From: Sporothrix humicola
Lineage: Eukaryota > Ascomycota > Sordariomycetes > Ophiostomatales > Ophiostomataceae
Assembly: GCA_021396245.1 (NCBI GenBank)
Contig: WNYE01000114.1
Coordinates: forward strand, 43,963-107,962
DNA: 64,000 nt
Reading direction: 5' to 3'
Part shown: positions 30,695 to 40,365 of the stretch, in pieces
Numbering within the stretch: position 1 is the stretch's first letter
Layout: every line of letters starts with the position of its first letter
Made by a program: the position numbers and the translations under genes
The notes under the pieces: generated by a model
Told to the model about the DNA's origin: nothing
Seen by the model: the letters and a program-made list of their open reading frames with translations, nothing else
The model's database searches: none

Positions 30695-32125
30695 TTATGC
30701 GAAAGCTCCGACGAGAGCCATTAAGGAGGCTCCTGCCACAACCGACAGGAACGCTTGTGTCCGTCGCCGGCCGTGGAGTGTCTTGTAGCTCTTTTCTGTC
30801 AGGAAGTCCTCGGCCAGCAGCTGCACTAGACCTGCAAACAGCAGCAGACCGGCCGAGATGGCGTTCATGATGCCGACCATGAGCAGACCAGTCTGGCTCA
30901 TGGGGTCGTAAAGATTGTGGACGATCAGACCAATGGCCTGGCCAATGGGCGTGGTGCAGCCGTACGCCAAAACCATGAGCCACGGTTGGAGGGACGCGCG
31001 CGGGAAATGGATGGCTGCAATGCGGCTGCCCAGAGCGAGGCCCTCGAAGCACTGGTGGAAGGCAATGGCCACCAGAAAGACGACAAAGGCCGGGCCGGTG
31101 GCGACGCTGATGGCCATGCCGATAAATATGCTGTGGAAGAGAATGCCGGCCTCGAGGAGCATGCACTGCAGCATGAGGCGCTTCTGTTCCTCGGCATTGG
31201 GGTGGTGCGGCGAGCCGGACTCGACAGCGCTGTGAGAATGGTTGTGGGAATGCGAGTGGATATGGGTATGGCTCGTTGCAGGATCGAGTTCGTCGAGGTG
31301 GAGGGCTAGGTCGTGGGAGCCGGCATCGCTGTCGTCGTCGCTGTCAATGTCGAGCTCGTCGCCGTCTTGGGAGCGCTTCTTCTTGGCGTAGCCGTTGCTG
31401 CCGTTGGCGTTTCCGTTGCCGTTGGCATTTCCATTGATCGGCAAAGGCGAAGATTCGGGAAGAGGCGAAGCTCCAGCCATGAGGCCTTGGCCCTCGGAAG
31501 TGTCGCCCCCGCTGACGTCGTTCAATGCGATGTTGTCTGGGCGGTAGCTCGAGCCGCGGCGGGCAGCCAGACCGGGACCGGCAGCCGCTGTCGTCGACGA
31601 ACTGCGAGCTCTTTGGACAGGCTCATTTTCGATTGCCGTGTCTTCCGTCTGGACTTCTTCCCACATGTGCGAGTGCGAGTGTCCCGCGCCGCGCGTCGTC
31701 AGGTACGACTCGAGCCAGACGACGCTGATGGCAAAGACCATGGCAATGAGACCGGCGAGCGGCTCGTAGCCCTGGTTGAAAAAGGGCGGCAGACACGGGT
31801 CTGTCAGCGACAAAAACGCCGTTGGCAACAGATGCACAAATGCTGTGGCGATCAGCACGCCGGTGCCAAAGTGTTGTGATAAAAAAATAAAGTTGGACGG
31901 CCGCATGCCGCTGGCCCTTCGACTGAACAGGGGGAATCCGCAGGATATGGTGCTGATGACGAGGATCAGAAAGAGCGCAAAGACGTGCAATCCGGTCTCG
32001 TAGTTGCCGCGTTTTCCAGAGCCGCATTCGGGCCGCGGGCCAGTGTCCATGTCGTTGCTGGCGCCGCCATGGCGGCGGTCGAGCTCGGCGCGCAGCACGT
32101 GGGAGGAAAGGGAGGAGAAGTCCAT
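30695..32125 (-). CDS. ZIP-family zinc transporter
   Basis: 476 residues from ATG 32125. The frame continues upstream to 32296, but that part reads like leader. ZIP proteins import zinc or release it from organelles. N-terminal helices (HVFALFLILVISTISCGFPLF, GVLIATAFVHLLPTAF) precede a long cytosolic loop containing the metal-binding His run HTHIHSHSHNHSHS, with an earlier GHSHSH. The C-terminal half has the signature helix with FHQCFEGLALG and the following YGCTTPIGQAIG, and ends in a helix at the extreme C-terminus (FLSVVAGASLMALVGAFA). HxxxE-type metal ligands are present. The loop also holds an Asn/Gly repeat (GNANGNGNANGSNG). Plasma-membrane versus vacuolar location cannot be decided. 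Confidence 0.9.
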   Translation of the reverse strand: MDFSSLSSHVLRAELDRRHGGASNDMDTGPRPECGSGKRGNYETGLHVFALFLILVISTISCGFPLFSRRASGMRPSNFIFLSQHFGTGVLIATAFVHLLPTAFLSLTDPCLPPFFNQGYEPLAGLIAMVFAISVVWLESYLTTRGAGHSHSHMWEEVQTEDTAIENEPVQRARSSSTTAAAGPGLAARRGSSYRPDNIALNDVSGGDTSEGQGLMAGASPLPESSPLPINGNANGNGNANGSNGYAKKKRSQDGDELDIDSDDDSDAGSHDLALHLDELDPATSHTHIHSHSHNHSHSAVESGSPHHPNAEEQKRLMLQCMLLEAGILFHSIFIGMAISVATGPAFVVFLVAIAFHQCFEGLALGSRIAAIHFPRASLQPWLMVLAYGCTTPIGQAIGLIVHNLYDPMSQTGLLMVGIMNAISAGLLLFAGLVQLLAEDFLTEKSYKTLHGRRRTQAFLSVVAGASLMALVGAFA

Positions 32126-32823
32126 GTCTGGGGCGGGGAAGCGGGGAGAGAAGGGTGGGCGTCGAGATGTCCCAGGAGGTGGCGATGACCGTTGACGATG
32201 ATTGTCGTCGATGTTGTACAAAAGAAGGAACTTTGAATCTGAAGGGAGGAGCGATGATGGAATAGGAGCCAGATGGCAGGTGCAACCGCCAGACACGGTT
32301 TAGCGCAGCAGGAACGACACAGGCACGACACAGGATGCAACAGGAATGGCGCCAAGAAGGCGCAGCCTAGGGAAGCTCGGGGCCAATTAAGGGCCAATCT
32401 AAGGGCGGTTGTGGCACGTTTTAGTGGACGAACGCGAAACGCCAACTGGGAGCGTGTTTTTGGGGCTGCGGAGAGACAGAATACAGGCGCAATAGCGCCG
32501 GGAGTTACGGAAAGATGAACTGGAAAGAGAAGGACCAAAGCACCAAAATGACACCAAAATGACACCAAAATAACACAAAAAGAAGAAGAAAGAAGGAGGA
32601 GCCCCTTGCATGGAATACAAGCTGTGGATTGTGCCTTCTGTTTATGCGTTTCGACTATTTACACGCTTCTCCGTACTTTCTGTTACATCACATCTCCCCC
32701 TTTTCGATCTCACCCCTCTTCGCTGCAACCTTCAATCTCGACAAGTTCTTTTGCCCTCGCTTCGCTCGACTTTCCCGTCCACTCTCGACATATGGCGTCC
32801 TCGCCTCTCTCGTTTCTCGTCGC
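32126..32823. other. Intergenic; mirror repeat and 11-bp repeat
   Basis: A short tandem GACACCAAAAT-like 11-mer lies at about 32540-32580. The inverted form of the dispersed mirror repeat (CTCGCTTCGCTC) is at 32756-32767, downstream of the CE15 stop. No gene. Confidence 0.4.
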
Positions 32824-34053
32824 TCACGCCTTTGGAACAGCCGTCGCCCACGGAAAGGTCGTCGTCATCGGCGAGCCATAGGTCCCCAGATTGTTGTAAT
32901 CGTGGGTCGGCGTCGTGTTGAAAAAGATCTTTTGGACAAACGGCAGCACGGCGGTGAACCCGCTCATGTCACAGTGCGCACCGCTTCGCACATTCATGCC
33001 GATCTTGTCGCCGGCGCCGAGCCAGTCGTACACGACTTTGGCGGCCGGGTAGATGACAACGGCGGTGGCTTTGCTGTTGGTGAACTGGTCACCCGTTCCT
33101 TGATCGATAACCAGAGCACGAGGAGCGATGGCCGCGCCAATCGTGTGCGCGTCGTACGGCAGGTTCTCGGCGTGGTTGACAAACGTGCCGAGCGTCGAGT
33201 CGCTCCACCAGCCGGCACCGGCCTTGCTGTTTTCCAGAGTCTCGTCCTGGCCGCTCATGGCGTGGTATCGATAGGGCCCCATGCCCTGGACACCCGACGA
33301 CATGGGCATGGTGACGGTGATGCGTGTGTCAAACAGACCAGCAGCCAATGCACCCTTGCCCAGGCGAGAACAGCCCGTGACGCCGACGCGCGTGGGATCG
33401 ATTTCGGGGACAGTCTGGTTGAGGGCGTCGAGCGTGCGATGGAAGCCCCAGGCCCAGGCTGTGAGTACGCCAATGTCGCGGCCCTTGTACACATCCCAGA
33501 ACGCACCCGTCTTGCTGTTGCTGTCAGCGGCCACGCTGGTGTAGTCGAAACCGACAACGGCAATACCGGCTGTGAGATACGGCGCGTTCTGCATGCCACC
33601 GATGTTGATGACAACGGGCGCCGGTTTCGACGCCGAGGCACCCGACGGAAGCGCCAGAGTGGCCTTGAATTTGCCCGTCTTGCCGCCCGCTGTGACAGAA
33701 ATACTGACGCTCGTGCCCGACCGCGTGGCCGTCACCGTCTCCTGGCTGTGGTCCGGGTAGAAGCCATACTGGTACTGCTGGAGCATCTGCAGGATCTCGG
33801 GCTGGCGGCACTTGTACCACTCCTCGCGCGACTGCACGCGGTGCTGGCCCTTGCCGGACACGACATCAGCCGCCGAGAAGCCCTCGCTGTCGGTGGTTGT
33901 GTACTTGAGCGGCAAGAAAGGGTCGGGCAGAGTGGCCTGGTCGGGCAGCTGCTGGTACGTCGGGAACGGCGACGGGACAGGCACGCAAGTGACATCAGCA
34001 AGGGCCCTGCTGGCAAGGAGCAGAGACCCCAAGGCGGTCCACGTAGACTTCAT
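32824..34053 (-). CDS. Glucuronoyl methylesterase-like, carbohydrate esterase family 15
   Basis: 409 residues, secreted. The family cleaves ester bonds between 4-O-methyl-glucuronic acid of xylan and lignin alcohols. A signal peptide MKSTWTALGSLLLASRALA is followed directly by the catalytic domain; there is no CBM1, unlike some fungal members. The characteristic GCSRLGKGA motif holds the nucleophile Ser229. Typical blocks include PLKYTTTDG-like DPFLPLKYTT, RPEI-like CRQPEILQMLQQYQYGFYP, GAFWDVYKGRDIGVLTAWAWG, and the His region around GAHCDMSGF near the C-terminus. Intronless. It fits the plant cell wall theme of the window together with the GH16-CBM1 and beta-mannosidase genes. The assignment is secure at family level. 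Confidence 0.9.
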   Translation of the reverse strand: MKSTWTALGSLLLASRALADVTCVPVPSPFPTYQQLPDQATLPDPFLPLKYTTTDSEGFSAADVVSGKGQHRVQSREEWYKCRQPEILQMLQQYQYGFYPDHSQETVTATRSGTSVSISVTAGGKTGKFKATLALPSGASASKPAPVVINIGGMQNAPYLTAGIAVVGFDYTSVAADSNSKTGAFWDVYKGRDIGVLTAWAWGFHRTLDALNQTVPEIDPTRVGVTGCSRLGKGALAAGLFDTRITVTMPMSSGVQGMGPYRYHAMSGQDETLENSKAGAGWWSDSTLGTFVNHAENLPYDAHTIGAAIAPRALVIDQGTGDQFTNSKATAVVIYPAAKVVYDWLGAGDKIGMNVRSGAHCDMSGFTAVLPFVQKIFFNTTPTHDYNNLGTYGSPMTTTFPWATAVPKA

Positions 34054-34550
34054 TGTGGCGGTGGTGGATAAGTGTCGTGATATCGTAGACCTTCGTAGAC
34101 GTAAACGTAGATGTGCTTGCAGGGATGTCTATTCAAAGATACGGTTGCTTCTCTCTTGCATCTCTATTTTATTCTCCTGTCCATATTCATCCGCTCGTCC
34201 ACTGGAATACTTCCCCACAACCGGGTGAACTCTACGGCGTCTCCGTCGTATATTGTGAGTATTTCTGAACGTAACTGTTCCTATCCACGACCTTCCGTCC
34301 CAACCGAATGTTCACAGTAAAATACTCCGTGTTCTACCCCAACCCTGTATGCGGTTAAAAGGGCGATTGAGTACCGAGCTTGGCTACTTTCACGGGCTTG
34401 AATACATTACAATGACAATGGGCATAATATCCGGCAATTCTCCGGGAGAATACGTGAACTAGATGCAGGATTATTGAACTTGTATATGGCGATTATCTAA
34501 CACAATGTATTTTTGGGCCAGCCCGCGGCTGACCATCTCACGTGGCTCAG
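34054..34550. other. Intergenic
   Basis: Upstream region of the CE15 gene and 3' flank of nothing on the + strand; no recognisable gene or named regulatory site. Confidence 0.4.
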
Positions 34551-35501
34551 CTACAACTTCCCCGGCAGCAGAACAAGCCGCTTCTTGCGAGCCTCATCGG
34601 TGTTCCACACGTTGGCGACTTCACTCAACGGATACGGCACAACGTCAGCCGGTTTGGGCAGGCTGGCGGCCATGGCGACGATGCCGGCCTGCTGCTTTCC
34701 GGCCACCGCCAACGAGTAGCTCCCCGGAGCGGAGCCCGTCATGGACAGCCGCTTTGCGCGCAGCGTCTGAGCATTGAGCGTGATTGACTCGTCCTGGGCA
34801 ATGGTGCCAATGTTGACGTACTGTGTCTCGACGTCGGTGCCCGTCTGCAGGTTGTTGAGGACTGTGGCAGCAGCCGAGCCGTAGACGTAGTCGAGAATGA
34901 CGTCGACGTGGCCGAGGGTAGCAGTCGATTCGCCCAGAGAGTCGTTGAGGACAATGTACTTGTTGATGCTGCCGTCGGCGACAAGTGCTTGAAGCGCTTT
35001 CTCGTTGCGAGCAGCGCCAATGATCGTACCAGCGCCAAAGTGCTTGGCCACGGGCACGGCAGTGCGGCCACTCGTGCCTGTGACGCCAAGGATGAGCACC
35101 GAAAAGTCCTTGGGCAGGTCGTGGACGCGAGCCGTCAAGGCCATCCACGACGACGAGACAGGGTTGGCCAGAGCAGCGACCGTGATCGGATCAGCACCTG
35201 CTGGGAGAGGCACAAGCCGCGCCTTGTCAACATTGGCATACTCGGCAAAGACAGGAGCCGCGAATGTGCCAATGTAATACGCTTGCCTCGTGGCCTCGTC
35301 AATACCGACGCCGTCCGACGACGGATCGAGAGGTGCCGACTTGGCCGAAAAGTGCTGGCCGTTGGCGCGCATCTGCACGAGACGGTGCACAGCCGCCGCC
35401 TGGACTTTCAGGCGGATCTGGTTGCCCGTCGGCGCCGGCAGGTCGGGGCCCTCGAGGTACTGCGGCGCCTCGCCGAATTTCTGGACTTGAGCGTGGTGCA
35501 T
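34551..35501 (-). CDS. Quinone-oxidoreductase-like MDR protein (zinc-free)
   Basis: 316 residues, medium-chain dehydrogenase/reductase fold without the zinc-binding Cys residues. The N-terminal GroES-like part (QIRLKVQAAAVHRLVQMRANG) is followed by a nucleotide-binding domain with VLILGVTGTSGRTAVPVAKHFGAG. This is the AxGxxG-type motif, here VTGTSG, that favours NADPH. The C-terminus (PLSEVANVWNTDEARKKRLVLLPG) is typical of bacterial and fungal zinc-free alcohol dehydrogenase-like proteins. The likely reaction is reduction of quinones or enones, with substrate unknown. A GAGCGAAGCGAC mirror-type repeat sits 10 bp upstream of the ATG. Intronless. Confidence 0.85.
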   Translation of the reverse strand: MHHAQVQKFGEAPQYLEGPDLPAPTGNQIRLKVQAAAVHRLVQMRANGQHFSAKSAPLDPSSDGVGIDEATRQAYYIGTFAAPVFAEYANVDKARLVPLPAGADPITVAALANPVSSSWMALTARVHDLPKDFSVLILGVTGTSGRTAVPVAKHFGAGTIIGAARNEKALQALVADGSINKYIVLNDSLGESTATLGHVDVILDYVYGSAAATVLNNLQTGTDVETQYVNIGTIAQDESITLNAQTLRAKRLSMTGSAPGSYSLAVAGKQQAGIVAMAASLPKPADVVPYPLSEVANVWNTDEARKKRLVLLPGKL

Positions 35502-37589
35502 GTCGGCGACGAGCGAAGCGACTCTTGGGGTGTAAATAAAGTGATGTAGTGGGGTCTGGTGGGTTCGGTAGCTTCAGTGGGGTGGCACTGTAAGTCACTG
35601 TAAGTGAAAATCGCGATCGTGAACTGATTTTGTCCGTTTTCTATCCTCAAGACAATTCGATTGAATTCAACAGCAGCGAGACTGGCGATGCTCTTTCATA
35701 TATGCTCGAAAGAGCTCCCCACTAGTGCGGGGAGCTGCCCATTGACATTGTTTGCTGCTGGCCGGCATCTGGTCGAGGTGCATCTCGTATTACACACTTC
35801 TTGTCAGCCATTTGTCGTCCAATTGTTATGCCTAGCTCGAGTAACTTACAGCGATCGGGCGCCGATCTCCCAGCGTGTAAGAGCGTGAGATGGGTGTGGT
35901 AAGCAGGAGAGCAGGAGTGCTGGAGATGCAGGGGTGCTCTGGTGCTATTGGTGCTGCGGGTGCTGAATAATGAAGAGGGGTCCAGGTACTTTTGCGCTGG
36001 AACTCAGTGGAAGGCGACCTTCACCAATTGTTTGTCATCTTGCACAAGACTACCAATCATTATGGCAACAAGCTATCACCAGTGTCACATTCGACTTTAC
36101 AATCAAGCTCGCAATGCGAGGCTGCAGGATTCGTATGACAGTGCATTAGTTTGCTTCCTGTGAACAAGTCTGTACGATATCTCGCTTTGGCCGGCGATTT
36201 CTTGTCCTGAAATCGACATAACTTTGGCAGTTATTAGTTACTTCGTTGGGTGCTTTTTCTCACACCAATATTATCCACGCTATATGATGATATATTCTCA
36301 TACACTGTTATATTTTATTATTATTATTATTTTTCTGTCGTAGTTCTTTTTTTTCTTCTTTTTTTCTTCTTTTTTCTTTTTTCTTTTTTCTTTTTTCTTT
36401 TTTCTTTTTTCTTTTTTCTTTTTTCTTTTTTCTTTTTTCTTTTTTTTAAGACCCATACCAAAGGAAAAAGGCCTCCAAAATGTACAATTTATTATTATTA
36501 TTATTATTATTATTTCGTTCAGTGGAATAAGATTGATATCAACAGGCTGCCATTGCAAGCTTCAAGTTGATTTCTCTCCGCCGTAACAATATCTGGTACA
36601 GAACCATTCTTACTTCACTGGTATTCATCTTCTCTGTCACTGTGTCAAATCCTTCCCCTTGTCATCCTATTTGCCTTGTCTCCTGCAAAATGAATCTCCT
36701 CTCAAAGTGGGTCTAGTTTTCTTACAGAATCTGAGAGAAGTCTCCATTTTCTGTCCGCCCTTCGTTCGTCCGCCCGCTTCTCTCGTCCGAATGCCACTTC
36801 CGTCATTACGTCGCAGCAGGCCGGTCAAAATCCTTCATCAGATAACGTTTACATTAGAATCTACACGTGACTTTGCGTCTTCGTCATTGTGGCTTCTTTC
36901 TATCTTTTCTGCCTTTGGATGTGGCTGGTTGACGGTCTCCTGTTCCTGTCGATCGTTTCCATCGTATATGCCTTCTTGTGCGCGTGTCTTGCGTGTCGTC
37001 GAGTCCGTCCAGGAGGGCATACTCCGTCTTGTAGCTCGCGATTTCATCAAATGTTAACTCCGGAATGTAGATCCCGTTGGTGAAAGACGGGTGTTGTATG
37101 TAAATGTTAGTGCCATGTTGGCTCGTTTCCGGGGCACTAACAGCGACTTTACAGCGCTTCAACGGCGAGTTTCCAGCGCCTCTCCCGCCCGGACTTATGA
37201 TCGCCAAGACGCGCGGGACATAAGTGAATTCGTCCTGTTCCGCGCCGGCCTTAACGTGCCAAACTGCACTAACTGTAGCTCGCAAACTGTGGACCACTCG
37301 CGCCAATAGCACGGAGTTCACCATGTTGTACCTGCCGAGCCAAAATACACCAAAACTGCACCAAGTCTACTTACACAGGAAGGGTGACTAAGGCATCGAA
37401 ACGGCCTTCAGAACGACCATGACGACAAGCGAGCAAAATGTATATAAAGTCGACGACGGCGACAGATGAAGTTGTAGATGTTTTCTCATCCCATTCTACA
37501 TCATCAAACAGCCCTAACACATTCTTCCACATTCTTCTCTTATTTTTCTACACTTTTTTCATCCAACACCATCCACCACCACAATCAAT
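35502..37589. other. Gene-poor 2.1 kb with simple-sequence tracts
   Basis: It contains ATT trinucleotide runs at about 36316-36330 and 36490-36515, and a long homopyrimidine tract at 36347-36447. A 146-residue frame at 36884-37324 on the minus strand has balanced composition but no motif and no conserved context, so I leave it uncalled. The last ~150 bp before 37590 are C/T-rich leader of the AKR gene. Confidence 0.5.
36347..36447. repeat. Homopyrimidine tract, TTTTTTC heptamer array
   Basis: About 100 bp of T/C only on the + strand, largely repeats of TTTTTTC (7-bp period). The mirror-symmetric homopurine/homopyrimidine composition could adopt triplex DNA; function unknown. Confidence 0.9.
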
Positions 37590-38649
37590 ATGCCTCAGCT
37601 CGCTGGTAAAGAAGTCGGCCCCATTGGCTACGGTCTGATGGGTAAGTTCTCTCCACTATTACAGGTTAAAACCATGACAGTATACTCACGTTTTAGGTCT
37701 CACCCGCCCTGATATCAAGCTCTCCTGGGACGAGAAGATCGAGGTCATGCGCGCTGCCCTCGATGCCGGCGCCAACTTCTGGAACGGCGGCGAGTTCTAT
37801 GGCCCCCAGGAAGCCAACAGCCTGGTTCTTCTCGAGAAATACTTTGAAAAATACCCTGAAGACGCCGACCGTGTTGTCATCAGCATCAAGGGTGGCTTGG
37901 ATATGCCGAACACTTACAAACCTGACAGCAGCCGTGCCAACGTCCGCCGCTCTGTTTTGGACTCGGCTAAGCAGCTCAACGGCCGCAAGGTCATGGACCT
38001 GTTTGAGGTTGGCCGCCATGACAGAGTGACACCCTGGGCCACGACCATTGCCGCTTTCCACGAACTCATCCAGGAAGGCGCTTTCCGCCGCATTTCTCTC
38101 TCCGAAGTCACCGCCCAGACTGTGCACACGGCCGCTGCCGCTGCCAAAGAACTCGGCGCCGAGCCCATTGCCGCCTGTGAAGAGGAACTGTCTCCCTTGA
38201 CGGCCGACATTCTGACAGACGGCGTAGCTGCCGCCTGTGCCGAGCACGACATTCCCATCATTGCCTATTCTCCCGTTGGCCGTGGTCTGCTGACCGGCAA
38301 GGTCCGCTCCCAGGCTGACCTGTACGGTGCCATGTCCCGCTTCCCCCGCTTCTCCGAGGACAACCTGCCCCAGAACCTGCAGCTTGTCGACGAGCTGGCC
38401 GCCTTTGCCGAGAAAAAGGGCTGCACGCTGCCGCAGCTGTCGATCAACTGGGCGCGCTGCCAGTCGCTGCGGCCCAACGTGCCCAACACGGTGATTCCTA
38501 TCCCGGGCGGCACGACCGTGGAGCGCGTGCGCGAGAACCTCAAGGTTGTTGACTTGACGATTGAGGATCTGGACGCGATTGATGCCATTCGCACAAAGCA
38601 CGAGGTTCAGGGCGGCCGCTACCCTGGCGGCCTTCCCGGCAAGTCATAG
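37590..38649 (+). CDS. Aldo-keto reductase, pyridoxal reductase-like
   Basis: Predicted 334 residues from exons 37590-37641 and 37697-38649 (GTAAGT donor, TTTTAG acceptor). The N-terminus VGPIGYGLMGLT matches fission-yeast-type pyridoxal reductases, which reduce pyridoxal to pyridoxine with NADPH. The catalytic Tyr is in GGEFYG, Asp in DAGANFW, Lys in VISIKGG and a His in GRHDRVTP. The C-terminal cofactor-binding part has IPIPGGTTVERVRENL. The protein is a standard (beta/alpha)8 barrel of usual length with no targeting signal. Closely related AKRs act on other aldehydes, so substrate identity is a family-level inference. The upstream leader is pyrimidine-rich. Confidence 0.88.
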
Positions 38650-39276
38650 ATGTGTGGCAGGAGCGATGTTAGCAGGAGCAGGACAAGGAAAGAACGATGA
38701 TGAGAGGAAAGGGAAATGGGAAGGAGCATATCATAGCCTTTGTATTTAAACCGAACTTTCAACTCTCCTTTCAACTCTCGATACTTTGTACAACTGTATG
38801 CAAGACATGTGTGTGACCAACGATGCGTGTAAGACGGATGACGAGATGCGGGATGCGGCAAAGTGCAAACATAATGCAACACAAACGAGATCCTGCAGAT
38901 CCCCACGTTCGGAAAAGCGAGACCCAAGACTTGATGTGAGACTTGGCGCTACGACGACAGTGGGTGCCAGGACGTTACAGTGAGACGCGGCCACACTTAC
39001 AGGCCCAAAGAGGAAATGCAAACTGACAGGGGCCCAACGACATCTCTTCAGTGAATTGACTCTATTTTGCATTTGCATTTGCATCGCACGATTTGCATCT
39101 CACGATGTTGCACGTCTATGATCACAGAATTAAGTCTTGAGAATAGATTGAGAGAAGAGAATTCTATTACTACAGAAGAAAACAAAGAGACAAATCGCAT
39201 TCCAGTAGTCCTAGCCCTGCCATTTAGCCCATCTTCCTCTTCCTAAACCGATACAATCACTCCGACCCCCCAACAC
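38650..39276. other. Intergenic
   Basis: 3' flank of the AKR gene. A TTTGCATTTGCATTTGCAT-type 6-bp repeat lies at about 39065-39085. No gene recognised. Confidence 0.4.
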
Positions 39277-40365
39277 ATGACAGGAAGCAAGGAATTGGCA
39301 GTCAGTATTGAGAAAAAGAGGAAGAGGACTGATCACCAACTAGAAGACAACTTACCTTTTTCTAAGATAAAAAAAAGTGTACATTCGTCCTGTTCCCGCC
39401 CACCCTCATACCCAGGAACGAATGTGTCGAAGCGTCGGAGAAGATTTCCTGCTGCAGACAGTTGACTTGGCTGACAGGACAAAAAGAAAAAAGAAGGGAG
39501 AGAGAGAAGACTTGCCTTTTTCACATAAACAAAATGCAACATTCGTCCTGTTGTTCCACCCGCCCACGTACCAGGAGAATGTAAATGGCGAAATAGATCT
39601 GTGCTGTAAATGGTAAATTAGATTGTTAACTAGATTGTTGACCCTTGCCATACCTTCCTCCTCTTTCAGATTGTTATAGATCGCGGTGCGCGAGAGTGTT
39701 GGGATTGTCGAGAATGTGTTGGATGTGTCGAAGTCGGATCTGAAGATGTGATGATGGTCAGTGACGAACAAGTCAGGAAAAGAGAAAAGGAAAAAAAGAG
39801 AAAGGAAAACTTACTGATGGCGTCGGAAGCCAAGAAGGAAAAGAAAGTCGAAGTCGAATGCCCACCACCCGGCAACCCCTGGACCATGTTGAAAATGTTG
39901 TCGATTGTGTCGGATGCGTGTTGGAAGTGTCGAAGTCGGATCTGCAAGTGAGAGAAAGATCAGTGAAAAACATGTCAGGAAAAGAGAAAAAGAAGAGAGA
40001 AAAGGAAAAGAGAAAACTTACTGATGGCGTCGGAAGCCACAAGAAGAAAAGTCGAAAGTCGAATGCCCACCACCCGGCAACCCCTGGACCATGTTGAAAA
40101 CGTTGCTGTGATTGTCGTGATTATCGAAAAGAAATGTTGCCAAGAAACATTGTCGAGTTGTCGAAACGGTGCTCCACCATCCCACCCTGAACACCGGTGC
40201 CGGATATCAGCCCTGCCGTGGGGCCATAAGACCCTAGGATGTCGAAATGGTTATCGAGATTGTCGATGTTGTCGAGAAGTGAAAGAGCCCTGTGAAGAAT
40301 GAAAACTATGAGCAAAGAGTCAAAAAAGGAAAAGGCCAGAGAAGATCTTACCACAAAAGAACCAT
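39277..40365 (-). repeat. Tandemly duplicated exon-like units with splice sites (putative transcription unit)
   Basis: On the minus strand, blocks with intron-like borders repeat. A possible first exon (40365-40352) is followed by an intron at 40290-40351 (GTAAGA...CACAG). The exon-like block 40289-40022 ends at GTAAGT, and a related block 39941-39815 starts after TTGCAG and ends with the same CGACGCCATCA|GTAAGT. A third block starts at 39739 with the same ATCCGACTTCGACAC sequence. Two further related blocks ending in GAAAAAG|GCAAGT and GAAAAAG|GTAAGT lie at about 39600-39510 and 39460-39355. The intron-like parts are pyrimidine-rich. Reading frame is not conserved between copies and the longest frame from the first block stops after about 60 residues. 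It may therefore be a non-coding or decayed gene. Confidence 0.5.

Noticed and set aside
32629..34071. 480-residue open frame on the + strand
   Set aside because: Antisense to the CE15 esterase, which has a signal peptide and the catalytic motif.
36884..37324. 146-residue minus-strand frame
   Set aside because: Reasonable composition but no motif, no signal and no splice support; insufficient for a gene call.
37693..38601. 302-residue minus-strand frame
   Set aside because: Shadow of the aldo-keto reductase exon.
39277..40365. Interpreting the repeated blocks as a CRISPR array or satellite
   Set aside because: Units are few, of unequal length and bordered by splice signals; CRISPR is not expected in a eukaryote.
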